From Acidobacteriota bacterium (lineage in GTDB: Bacteria > Acidobacteriota > JAAYUB01 > JAMOQF01): a stretch of 5,531 bases of DNA. This document shows, piece by piece, positions 1 through 5,531 of the stretch; the first letter of the stretch is position 1; the number at the start of each line of letters is the position of its first letter. The position numbers and the translations under genes are program-made. The stretch lies in the NCBI GenBank assembly GCA_027040585.1, contig JALULU010000418.1, forward strand, positions 1 through 5,531, given 5' to 3'. A model generated the notes under the pieces. The model was not told the origin of the DNA. It ran no database searches and saw nothing but the letters and a program-made list of their open reading frames with translations.

Positions 1-659
1 AAAACAACGCCACCATTATATTTCGTGGTTATCCCAAGACCCGATCCAATTAAACTGTAATAAAAATATTTTTCCTCACCACTTTCTAAAAACAACAAGA
101 GAAAGTAAATCACAAGAAGGATAAAAAAGCTTAAGGGTACATCATTTGTTACCCATATAGAATAGTTTATGTGAATCTGTAAAATGGATAAAAAGAAGGT
201 TGAAACAAGGGCTACCCACTTATTTTTTGTTAAAACCTTTGTAATTTTATATATTAAAACAATGGAAAGTGTCGCAAAAATGACAGTTACAATCCTATTC
301 CAGTGATAAAACTCAGGATGGGAAATGGTCCAATTCCAGTTGGTATCTGTAAAGATTTTGATGTCATTTGGAGAAGTTATTGTGTTATAGGGCTGAGACA
401 TCAAAAAAAGATAGTGAATTACATCAACAATTAAATTTAAATAGATTAAAAGTGAACCATAGTGAAAAAAGTGGGGGTTAAAATCCCCTGTTTTCATAAT
501 TTTAAGGGCATTACTTGCAATCTGTGGTTCATCCCAATTGTAAAGATATGGAAGCCCTTTAGATGTGTGTAAAAACCTGATTAAAAATCCAAGAAAAATA
601 GTAAAAAAAAGTAAAATTTCAAAATAGTAATTTTTAAAAAATTCCCTTACTCTTTCCAC
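1..659 (-). CDS. GT39/ArnT-like membrane glycosyltransferase, N-terminal part (cut by left edge)
   Basis: The minus-strand frame is open from 659 to the window edge: 219 codons and no stop. A stop (TAA) lies 12 nt upstream in frame, so GTG at 659-657 is the earliest possible start; the first in-frame ATG is codon 55. The protein begins with a short basic segment and a membrane helix (about residues 12-30). A loop carrying N-W-D-E-P-Q follows (D43, E44), and then 'KTGDFNPHFFHYGS'. Further hydrophobic helices lie at about 69-87, 122-140, 148-164 and 174-191. 'TTKYNG' stands near the edge. This order (helix 1, acidic D-E at the start of the first outer loop, then a tGdf...Y motif) is typical of GT-C enzymes of the PMT_2/GT39 group, which move sugars from polyprenyl-phosphate donors to lipids or proteins on the outer face of the inner membrane. 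Acceptor and donor cannot be told. Two thirds or more of the gene probably lies outside the window. The family call is fairly sure; the exact function is unknown. Confidence 0.8.
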   Translation of the reverse strand, partial: MERVREFFKNYYFEILLFFTIFLGFLIRFLHTSKGLPYLYNWDEPQIASNALKIMKTGDFNPHFFHYGSLLIYLNLIVDVIHYLFLMSQPYNTITSPNDIKIFTDTNWNWTISHPEFYHWNRIVTVIFATLSIVLIYKITKVLTKNKWVALVSTFFLSILQIHINYSIWVTNDVPLSFFILLVIYFLLLFLESGEEKYFYYSLIGSGLGITTKYNGGVV

Positions 660-667
660 ATATCCTT

Positions 668-695
668 TTTAAATTGTAGTAGATGGTTTTGTCAA
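668..695 (-). promoter_or_regulatory. Weak candidate sigma-70 promoter for the glycosyltransferase gene
   Basis: On the minus strand a perfect TTGACA (695-690) is followed after 16 nt by TTTAAA (673-668), a 4/6 match to the -10 consensus. The start point would fall near 661, almost at the GTG codon at 659, leaving little or no leader. A TACAAT (684-679) is a better -10 match but has only a weak -35 upstream. The call rests on the -35 match alone. Confidence 0.3.
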
Positions 696-713
696 GTTAA
701 AATCAAAATAATA

Positions 714-730
714 TCGAGGTCTGACCCCAG
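714..730 (+). repeat. REP-like intergenic repeat, copy 1 (TCGAGGTCTGACCCCAG)
   Basis: This is one of three clear copies, all in the same orientation, of a 17-nt imperfect palindrome with consensus YGAGGTCTGACCCCA. The others are at 798-814 and 1901-1917. The outer and central bases can pair (GG with CC around a C-T-G centre). Its GC content is far above the surrounding AT-rich intergenic DNA. Similar GGGGTCAGACCTC-type motifs are known to be scattered in environmental bacterial genomes, often near Y1/REP-associated transposases; no transposase is visible here. Confidence 0.65.
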
Positions 731-797
731 TCTTTTTTACCTCAGTTTTATTAATTTCACCACATAGTCAAGGCAGAATTCCAATCGTGGTATTCAA

Positions 798-814
798 TCG
801 AGGTATGACCCCAA
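798..814 (+). repeat. REP-like intergenic repeat, copy 2 (TCGAGGTATGACCCCAA)
   Basis: This copy matches copy 1 (714-730) at all but two positions (C to A in the centre, and the last base). The similarity reaches a little further, since both are followed by a T-rich stretch and a CTC/CCT. The 12 bases at 782-793 (CAATCGTGGTAT) are a near duplicate of 795-806 (CAATCGAGGTAT), so a half copy seems to precede it. Confidence 0.65.
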
Positions 815-826
815 TACTTTTCTCCT

Positions 827-843
827 GACACCATGACCCTAAT
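827..843 (+). repeat. Decayed copy of the REP-like repeat
   Basis: ATGACCCTAATATTT (833-847) matches ATGACCCCAATACTT of copy 2 (805-819) at 13 of 15 bases and lies just 28 nt away in the same orientation. The GAGGT half is not recognisable. It is probably a degenerate relic, though chance is possible in such a short stretch. Confidence 0.35.
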
Positions 844-949
844 ATTTCTAAATTTATGATATTCTTTAGTCTCCTAATTTGACACTACTAATATTTTTAT
901 TTGATCTTAAACTTTTTATTTTTACTATTGTTTTAATTCTAGTTGTTAA

Positions 950-1768
950 TTATTGATCAACTTCAAAATTAGCAGGTGGGAAAAAATCATTTCCTATTAA
1001 ATTATTCATTATACCTATTGTTCTTTCCGTAATGTCTTTCATTTTGTTTTCCTTTTTAATCAAAATATTTTTTAAGGGTTCTTCTGAAAATCTTTTATTA
1101 CTCCTTTCTAAAAAAGCTCTACTAACAACGCTTGCTATCACATCTATAAATCTTTTTCTATAAGAATCCTTTTGAAGTAACTGAATGGGTTTAACTTCAA
1201 TACTATTTTCTACTATACCGATTTTCGTAAGTACATTACGTATGTTTTTTTGAAGACTCTCGCTTCGATATTTGAGAGCAATACCTTTATCGCTTTTTGG
1301 CATTGACCAATTGTCCATATAAATTTTCACAATTGAAATATAGGAATATTTTTGAATAGATTTTGCTATAAGCTCGAAAAGGACCCCATCCAAAATAAAT
1401 GTATGTAAGATTTGAGAAATAGGCCTTTTTCGTACTCTACGTACATTATTTCTTTTTGCAGAGCTTTTTTCCTCATATTCAGTTACTATTTTGTGAAATT
1501 TAGAATTGGACAGATCCATAAAGGCTATATCAATTAAAATGGGAAGACTTGATAAAACTTTAGAAATTTCTACTGCCTTTGAAGAACTTATATTCCTGTT
1601 TTTCAATGGCTTTGATTTTTTTAAACCGAATAATTCAGATATAGAGTCAAAAATACTTTTTTCAATCGATTCATCATAAGCGGCCCCAATACCTAAAAAG
1701 AAATCAGTTTCTCTCTCAATGTTAAATGTTGGTGTTCCTTGTTCGTCAAATAATATAATAAGCGACAT
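950..1768 (-). CDS. DUF3800-like protein of unknown function
   Basis: This 272-residue soluble protein has no signal peptide or membrane helix. It opens with a beta strand ending in F-D-E-Q-G (D8, E9, G11), followed by 'FFLGIGAAYDE'. A strand with M-D-N-W (D152) lies mid-protein, and a late segment reads 'FIDVIASVVSRAF' (D209). DUF3800 proteins typically show an N-terminal D-E-x-G, a central strand ending in an acidic residue and a late helix with an acidic D followed by small residues. They are predicted to have an RNase H-like fold, and many sit in mobile or defence-related regions. The match is recognisable but divergent, and the function is not established. The region around residues 102-115 is very basic (N-N-V-R-R-V-R-K-R), which would suit nucleic-acid binding. 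The ATG at 1768 is preceded by a weak AGGT site with 9 nt spacing. It stands alone between repeat copies, with its own candidate promoter, and may be an accessory insertion. Confidence 0.6.
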   Translation of the reverse strand: MSLIILFDEQGTPTFNIERETDFFLGIGAAYDESIEKSIFDSISELFGLKKSKPLKNRNISSSKAVEISKVLSSLPILIDIAFMDLSNSKFHKIVTEYEEKSSAKRNNVRRVRKRPISQILHTFILDGVLFELIAKSIQKYSYISIVKIYMDNWSMPKSDKGIALKYRSESLQKNIRNVLTKIGIVENSIEVKPIQLLQKDSYRKRFIDVIASVVSRAFLERSNKRFSEEPLKNILIKKENKMKDITERTIGIMNNLIGNDFFPPANFEVDQ

Positions 1769-1816
1769 TTAAAAATTACCTATATAATAAAATTAGTTAA
1801 TATATTTTTAAGAAAA

Positions 1817-1845
1817 ATTATAAATTAAAAATCTTTTGAAGTCTA
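1817..1845 (-). promoter_or_regulatory. Candidate sigma-70 promoter of the DUF3800-like gene
   Basis: On the minus strand TAGACT (1845-1840, 4/6 match to the -35 consensus) is separated by 17 nt from a perfect TATAAT (1822-1817). The start point would be near 1810, giving a leader of about 40 nt to the ATG at 1768. The DNA is so AT-rich that a chance -10 is possible, but the spacing is ideal. Confidence 0.45.
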
Positions 1846-1873
1846 AGTTCTTTTTCAAAAACACATTACTATA

Positions 1874-1886
1874 GAGATCTGTACCC
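1874..1886 (+). repeat. Decayed copy of the REP-like repeat
   Basis: GAGATCTGTACCC resembles GAGGTCTGACCCC at 10 of 13 bases without gaps and is in the same orientation as the clear copy 27 nt downstream. It is a probable relic and is not decisive alone. Confidence 0.35.
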
Positions 1887-1900
1887 GGTAATGCAATTTA

Positions 1901-1917
1901 TTGAGGTCTGGCCCCAA
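1901..1917 (+). repeat. REP-like intergenic repeat, copy 3 (TTGAGGTCTGGCCCCAA)
   Basis: This is the third clear copy, and it shows the palindrome best: TTG/CAA outer pairs, GG/CC inner pairs and a C-T-G centre, with one A/C mismatch. It lies on the other side of the DUF3800-like gene from copies 1 and 2 and has the same orientation, so the gene is flanked by direct repeats. It is 50 nt upstream of the tRNA promoter -35 box. Confidence 0.65.
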
Positions 1918-1967
1918 TTAAAAATTTTGTAATTTTATGTTTGTTCTTTTCTTATCCCACAAAACTC

Positions 1968-1995
1968 TTGACAAAGGTTGAATTTTTAATAAAAT
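1968..1995 (+). promoter_or_regulatory. Promoter of the tRNA-Glu gene
   Basis: A perfect TTGACA (1968-1973) is followed after 16 nt by TAAAAT (1990-1995, 5/6 match). The predicted start point, about 2002, is a few bases before the mature tRNA 5' end at 2007, which is the usual arrangement for a singly transcribed tRNA with a short 5' leader. I see no clear GC-rich discriminator. Confidence 0.7.
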
Positions 1996-2006
1996 ACTAA
2001 TTTCAC

Positions 2007-2081
2007 GGCGCTATCGTCTAGGGGTTAGGACGGGTGGTTCTCAGCCATCAAACCCGGGTTCGATTCCCGGTAGCGCTGCCA
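2007..2081 (+). tRNA. tRNA-Glu, anticodon CTC
   Basis: A full cloverleaf can be folded. The acceptor stem GGCGCTA (2007-2013) pairs with TAGCGCT (2071-2077); the first pair is a G-U wobble. The D stem is GTCT with GGAC. The anticodon stem GGTGG (2033-2037) pairs with CCATC (2045-2049), with one G-U. The loop TTCTCAG holds anticodon CTC at 2040-2042. The variable loop is 4 nt, and the T arm is CCGGG-TTCGATT-CCCGG. The discriminator is G, and CCA is encoded at 2079-2081. CTC reads GAG, a minor glutamate codon in an AT-rich genome, so a TTC isoacceptor presumably lies elsewhere. Promoter and terminator make it a single-gene unit. Confidence 0.96.
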
Positions 2082-2084
2082 ATT

Positions 2085-2110
2085 AGCCATCCTTTTTGGA
2101 TGGCTTTTTT
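2085..2110 (+). terminator. Intrinsic terminator of tRNA-Glu
   Basis: AGCCATCC (2085-2092) and GGATGGCT (2098-2105) form an 8-bp perfect stem with a TTTTT loop. An unbroken T run (2105-2110) and a further ATTTTT follow. It starts 3 nt after the tRNA CCA. It works only for the plus strand: read from the other side the stem is followed by AATTGG, not by U residues. Its T run overlaps the stop codon of the converging response-regulator gene (2111-2109). Confidence 0.88.
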
Positions 2111-3443
2111 ATTTTTCAGGAATTTTAATGTCTAAGTTTTTAATTTTTTTATACAGACTGCTTTTGTCAATTTGAAGTTTCTTTGCTGTGAGTGGGATGT
2201 TGTAGTTATTTTCTTTTAATTTTTTTTCGATGAATTCCTTCTCAAAGTCTTGTCTTGCCTTAAGAAAACTCATGTTTTTGTTATTTTTTGTTGGCCCAAG
2301 GAAAATTTTATCCCCAAAAATTACATCAGATTCAGTCATTAAATATGTTCTTTCAACTACATTTTTTAATTCCCTTACGTTCCCAGGCCAATCATAGGAG
2401 AGTAATTTATCCATTGCCTCACTGCTAAATTCTTTTTTTCCTTTTTTGTATTTAAGTTCGAGTTTTGACAAAAAATATTTTACAAGTAACGGTATATCTT
2501 CCTTTCTTTCTCTAAGTGGTACTATTTCAATTGGTATGACGTTTAACCTATAAAATAAATCTTCTCTGAAATTTCCATTCTCAATTTCCTTCATTAAATT
2601 TTTATTTGTAGCAGAAATTATTCGTGTGTTTATATGTATGCTTTTTGTACTGCCAAGTGGCTCAATCTTTTCCTCTTCAAGCACTCTTAAGAGTTTTGCC
2701 TGAGTTTTTATACTCATATCCCCAATTTCATCTAAAAAAAGCGTTCCGTCGTTTGCGAGTTCAAATTTTCCCGGTTTATCCTCTGTTGCCCCTGTAAAAG
2801 CACCTTTTTTATATCCAAAGAGTTCGCTTTCAATGAGTTCATCTGGAATTGCTGCACAGTTTACTTCTACAAATGGTTTGTCATTCCTTAGACTTTTTCT
2901 GTGGATAAGCCTTGCAACAAGTTCTTTTCCCGTTCCATTTTCACCAAATATGAGAATTCGGCTGTCAGTTGGCCCAATTATTTCTATCTCTTTTTTTAGT
3001 GCCTTTATTGGTACAGATTCTCCGATGAGCTCATCTTTTTTAAAAATTAATGATTTTAACTCCCTGTTTTCTTTTTTAAGATTTAATTTTTCAAGGGCAT
3101 TTTTTAAGGTAACTAAAACTTTTTCTATTGAGAGTGGCTTTTCTAAAAATGAAAACGCACCCAATTTAATTGTATTAACAGCAAGTTCAATTGTTCCATG
3201 ACCTGAAATAATAATTACTTCTCCTTCAAAATTGTTTTCCCTTAATATTTTTAAAGTTTCGACTCCATCCATTCCCTTTAACCATATGTCAAGAAAAATC
3301 ACCTCAAATTTGTCGTTTTTTACATAATTAATTGCCTCTTCTCCACTTTCACACGTTATGACATCGTATCCCTCATCAGTTAAAACGTTGTATAATGAAT
3401 TTAAAATGCTCTTTTCATCATCTACTATTAATATCTTTGCCAT
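2109..3443 (-). CDS. NtrX-like sigma-54-dependent response regulator
   Basis: Numbers are for the longest form (446 aa, start 3449). The receiver domain (about 4-120) has the acidic pair D10-D11, phospho-acceptor D54 in 'FLDIWLKGMDG', S82 and K104 in 'FLEKP'. The DIWL and SGHG...AVNTIKLGA wording is that of NtrX. The AAA+ domain (about 141-370) has Walker A GENGTGKE (169-176), an intact GAFTGA loop (216-221) that contacts sigma-54, Walker B 'TLFLDEI' (236-242), arginines R295 and R301 in 'REDLFYRL', and WPGNVREL (354-361). A Fis-type helix-turn-helix lies at about 415-438. All parts of a working activator are present. Two starts are possible. ATG 3449 shares a base with the upstream rel stop but has an AAAGG only 2 nt before it. 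ATG 3443 has the same AAAGG at 8 nt and gives the classic 'MAKILIVDDE', so I prefer it (444 aa). No partner kinase is in the window. Confidence 0.93.
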   Translation of the reverse strand: MAKILIVDDEKSILNSLYNVLTDEGYDVITCESGEEAINYVKNDKFEVIFLDIWLKGMDGVETLKILRENNFEGEVIIISGHGTIELAVNTIKLGAFSFLEKPLSIEKVLVTLKNALEKLNLKKENRELKSLIFKKDELIGESVPIKALKKEIEIIGPTDSRILIFGENGTGKELVARLIHRKSLRNDKPFVEVNCAAIPDELIESELFGYKKGAFTGATEDKPGKFELANDGTLFLDEIGDMSIKTQAKLLRVLEEEKIEPLGSTKSIHINTRIISATNKNLMKEIENGNFREDLFYRLNVIPIEIVPLRERKEDIPLLVKYFLSKLELKYKKGKKEFSSEAMDKLLSYDWPGNVRELKNVVERTYLMTESDVIFGDKIFLGPTKNNKNMSFLKARQDFEKEFIEKKLKENNYNIPLTAKKLQIDKSSLYKKIKNLDIKIPEK

Positions 3444-3456
3444 ATCCATTACCTTT
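3444..3456 (-). promoter_or_regulatory. Ribosome binding site deciding the response-regulator start
   Basis: AAAGG (3456-3452) lies within the last codons of the upstream rel gene. It is 8 nt from ATG 3443 but only 2 nt from ATG 3449, favouring the downstream start. The TAATG stop/start overlap points to translational coupling in either case. Confidence 0.55.
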
Positions 3457-5531
3457 TTTTACCCCTTTTGGTTTCAAAGGGATTTTTTCTCAATCGAGTT
3501 ACTCTTTTAACAGAACTCATTGAATTAAGCGAAGAAATCAATTTTTTTAAATGGTCAATATCCTTTACTTCCACTGTTATGTAAAATATTCCCCTTTCAT
3601 CTCTTGAAAAGCCTTGAATAGATTTAATATTGCACTTCAATTTCTTTATTTTTTCAGTAATATCAGCTGTTATCCCTTTTCTTTCTTCAGTTTCTATCAT
3701 AAGAAAAGCCTTATAGAAACTATTATCTAAATTGTATGACCACTCAGCATCCACAAATTTTTCCTTGTTCATTGTGGCAATATTTTTACAGCTCTTTATA
3801 TGAATTTTAACCCCTTCAGTAGAAGATATGTAGCCGATGACTTCTTCTCCTTTAATAGGATTACAGCACTTTGCAAGGTTGATCAAAATGTTATCATGGC
3901 CTCCAACTTTAATTTTATGTCTGCTTTTTTTCTCTTTTACTTCTTTTTTATCAATTCCTTTTTTGTCTTTTTTTAACCCAAAAATATTTTCTATTAGTTC
4001 AATGGGATTTGTTTTTTTGTAAAATATTTTAGAGAGCAACTCTTCAACTCTACCAATTCCCTGACTCTTCAAATATTTTGAAAGCTCTTCACTTTCTAAG
4101 ATTTTTTGGGGATTCATTTTAAATCTATGTGCAGCTTCAGAGAAAATTTTTAGTCCCTCTTCCACAGCTAATTTTTCTTCCTCTTTTTTGATAAAGGATT
4201 TAATTTTTGATCTTGCTCTTGGAGTATTTGCATATTTTAACCAGTCCCGATTTGGATGTCTGTCCTTTGCTGTTATAACTTCCACAGTATCTCCAAGATT
4301 TAATTGATATTTCATTGGAACAATTTCACCATTTACCTTTGCACTTTTAAAATGTTGCCCCACTTCAGAGTGAATATAATATGCAAAATCAAGTACTGTT
4401 GCCCCTTTAGGTAGATTTATCACATTTCCCTTAGGAGTGAATACAAAGATTTCATCCTCGTAAATATCCATCTTAACCTGTTTAACCTGCTCCTTATCAA
4501 TTTCTAAGGACTGCATCCACTCTATTATATTTCTAAGCCATGCTACTTTCTTTTCTTCATCTTTGTCCACTTTTTCCTTACCCTCTTTATATGCCCAATG
4601 TGCAGCAATTCCCTTTTCTGCTATTTTATGCATTTCTTCAGTTCTTATCTGTATTTCAAAGGGAATTCCCTCTGAACCAACCACAGTGGTGTGGAGTGAT
4701 TGATAGTTGTTTTTCTTAGGCATTGCAATGAAGTCTCTAAATCTTTCACTTATTGGAGTCCATTTATTGTGTAAAATTCCCAAGACATGATAGCATTGGT
4801 TTTTATCATTATCTTTTAAGATTACCCTCAGTGCGTAAAAATCATATACCCTGCTAAATGGAATTTTTTGCCTTTTTAATTTTCTGTATATACTTGATAC
4901 GCTTTTAATTCTTGCTTGAAGGGTAAACTGAACATTATATTCTTCCAGAATTTCTTTAATCTCTTTTTTCTTTTTTTCAAGAAAATCTCCGTTTAAGTTG
5001 ATCTTTTCTTCCCTTAATTTGTTTATATTTTCATATCCTTCAGGATCAATATATTTAAGTGATAGACTTTCAAACTCAGTTTTGATCAGTCCTAATCCCA
5101 ACTTGTTAGCCAAAGATGCGTAAATATCTCTGATTTCATATGCAATTTTAACCTTTTCATTATAGTTTTCAATATATCTGTCAATGTTTCTAATTAATTC
5201 GAGCCTTTCAGCGATCTTAATTAAGAGTACCCTGATATCATTTGAAAGTGCAAGTAGAAGTTTTTTTAATGTTTCGGCCTCATGCTTTTGTAATAAATTT
5301 TGATTTACCAATTCAATAGAATAGACACCTTTTATGAGTTCTAAAACCTCTTTCCCGAAATCGTCTTCAATCTTATTCTGACTTAGAAAGTGGTTTTTAT
5401 AACTTAAAAAAAGAAGTGATGCCAGAATTGAAGCAAATCCAAGATTTAAGTTTTTAGTTATCTCTGAAATATTTATAGATCTTTCTTTGATATTTATTTT
5501 ATTGTTTTTTTCAATTTCTTCTATTATTGAA
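3449..5531 (-). CDS. Rel/SpoT-family (p)ppGpp synthetase with degenerate hydrolase domain (cut by right edge)
   Basis: The frame is open to the window edge. A TTG at 5311 is only the first possible start codon, and the 73 codons above it continue the family alignment, so the true start is outside. At least 693 residues are visible; numbers below count from codon 5530. The order is that of long Rel/SpoT proteins: HD hydrolase remnant (about 1-150), synthetase (about 205-318, with R-F-R-D at 263-266, 'YQSLHTTV' and 'EIQIRTEEMH'), TGS (about 360-420), zinc-finger-like CC...H...C domain (C555, C556, H577, C581) and C-terminal ACT (about 606-680). The synthetase should make (p)ppGpp from ATP and GTP/GDP; the C-terminal domains sense the ribosome and uncharged tRNA in the family. 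The hydrolase HD and ED positions read F-L and K-N, and the aligned His and Asp ligands read R and E, so ppGpp breakdown is probably lost, as in E. coli RelA. It is the upstream partner of the NtrX-like gene, overlapping it by one base. Confidence 0.93.
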   Translation of the reverse strand, partial: SIIEEIEKNNKINIKERSINISEITKNLNLGFASILASLLFLSYKNHFLSQNKIEDDFGKEVLELIKGVYSIELVNQNLLQKHEAETLKKLLLALSNDIRVLLIKIAERLELIRNIDRYIENYNEKVKIAYEIRDIYASLANKLGLGLIKTEFESLSLKYIDPEGYENINKLREEKINLNGDFLEKKKKEIKEILEEYNVQFTLQARIKSVSSIYRKLKRQKIPFSRVYDFYALRVILKDNDKNQCYHVLGILHNKWTPISERFRDFIAMPKKNNYQSLHTTVVGSEGIPFEIQIRTEEMHKIAEKGIAAHWAYKEGKEKVDKDEEKKVAWLRNIIEWMQSLEIDKEQVKQVKMDIYEDEIFVFTPKGNVINLPKGATVLDFAYYIHSEVGQHFKSAKVNGEIVPMKYQLNLGDTVEVITAKDRHPNRDWLKYANTPRARSKIKSFIKKEEEKLAVEEGLKIFSEAAHRFKMNPQKILESEELSKYLKSQGIGRVEELLSKIFYKKTNPIELIENIFGLKKDKKGIDKKEVKEKKSRHKIKVGGHDNILINLAKCCNPIKGEEVIGYISSTEGVKIHIKSCKNIATMNKEKFVDAEWSYNLDNSFYKAFLMIETEERKGITADITEKIKKLKCNIKSIQGFSRDERGIFYITVEVKDIDHLKKLISSLNSMSSVKRVTRLRKNPFETKRGKKR

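Larger units (their letters stand above)
660..949. other. Intergenic region between glycosyltransferase and DUF3800-like genes
   Basis: No coding frame longer than a few codons is supported on either strand. The stretch holds the repeat copies at 714-730, 798-814 and 827-843 and the weak promoter at 668-695. From about 850 to 949, downstream of the DUF3800-like stop, the DNA is almost pure A/T, and I see no convincing hairpin with a U tract, so where that transcript ends is unclear. Confidence 0.6.

Noticed and set aside
941..960. Possible terminator hairpin at the end of the DUF3800-like gene (GTTG...CAAC)
   Set aside because: Only a 4-bp stem closes over an A/T loop with mismatches, it overlaps the coding end, and no U tract follows in the direction of transcription.
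714..1917. CRISPR array
   Set aside because: The copies are few, unevenly spaced (67 to about 1090 nt apart), variable in sequence and separated by a gene; there are no regular spacers.
2055..2081. tRNA 3' end as a phage or island attachment site
   Set aside because: The 3' end of the tRNA faces the rel operon, and I found no second copy of its T-arm/acceptor sequence in the window. The accessory-looking gene is on the 5' side.
2833..3201. 122-codon plus-strand open frame
   Set aside because: It lies wholly antisense inside the conserved AAA+/receiver coding region of the response regulator; its translation is low-complexity S/F-rich with no family resemblance.
3837..4022. 61-codon plus-strand open frame
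   Set aside because: It is antisense to the Rel homologue's linker and zinc-finger region; no ribosome site or recognisable product.
5309..5311. TTG at 5311 as the start of the Rel homologue
   Set aside because: The frame stays open upstream to the window edge and those 73 codons align to the HD-domain region of the family (for example 'IEDDFGKEVLELIKGV'), so the gene is cut by the window rather than starting here.

Overview
This 5.5 kb window is strongly AT-rich. It looks like a chromosomal piece from a Gram-negative, possibly deep-branching bacterium. The pointers are a sigma-54-dependent response regulator of NtrX type, a long-form Rel/SpoT-family stringent-response protein, a GT-C glycosyltransferase and short 'GAGGTCTGACCCC' intergenic repeats. 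Desulfobacterota- or Deferribacterota-like groups would fit, but the sequence alone does not fix the taxon.

Layout. (1) Positions 1-659, minus strand: the N-terminal 219 codons of a multi-membrane-spanning GT39/ArnT-like glycosyltransferase, cut by the left edge and probably starting at GTG. (2) Positions 660-949: intergenic, with two good and at least one decayed copy of a short imperfect-palindromic repeat. (3) Positions 950-1768, minus strand: a 272-aa divergent DUF3800-like protein with its own plausible promoter. (4) Positions 1769-2006: intergenic, with one good and one decayed copy of the same repeat, then a strong promoter. (5) Positions 2007-2081, plus strand: tRNA-Glu(CTC) with encoded CCA, followed by an intrinsic terminator. 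(6) Positions 2109-5531, minus strand: a two-gene operon, a Rel/SpoT homologue (cut by the right edge) followed by an NtrX-like sigma-54 activator. The stop of the first and the earliest possible start of the second share a base (TAATG).

The most informative observation is in the Rel homologue. Its reading frame runs upstream of the first usable start codon right to the window edge, so the gene is truncated. The visible part of its N-terminal HD hydrolase domain has lost every metal-ligand and catalytic position that I can align, while the (p)ppGpp synthetase domain looks intact. The synthetase carries R-F-R-D, close to the RXKD signature of bifunctional Rel enzymes, rather than the EXDD of proteobacterial RelA. 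This suggests a synthetase-only alarmone enzyme. Its co-transcription with a sigma-54 activator suggests a link between nutrient stress and sigma-54 transcription. The DUF3800-like gene lies between repeat copies and may be an inserted accessory gene. I see no clearly novel multi-gene system here.
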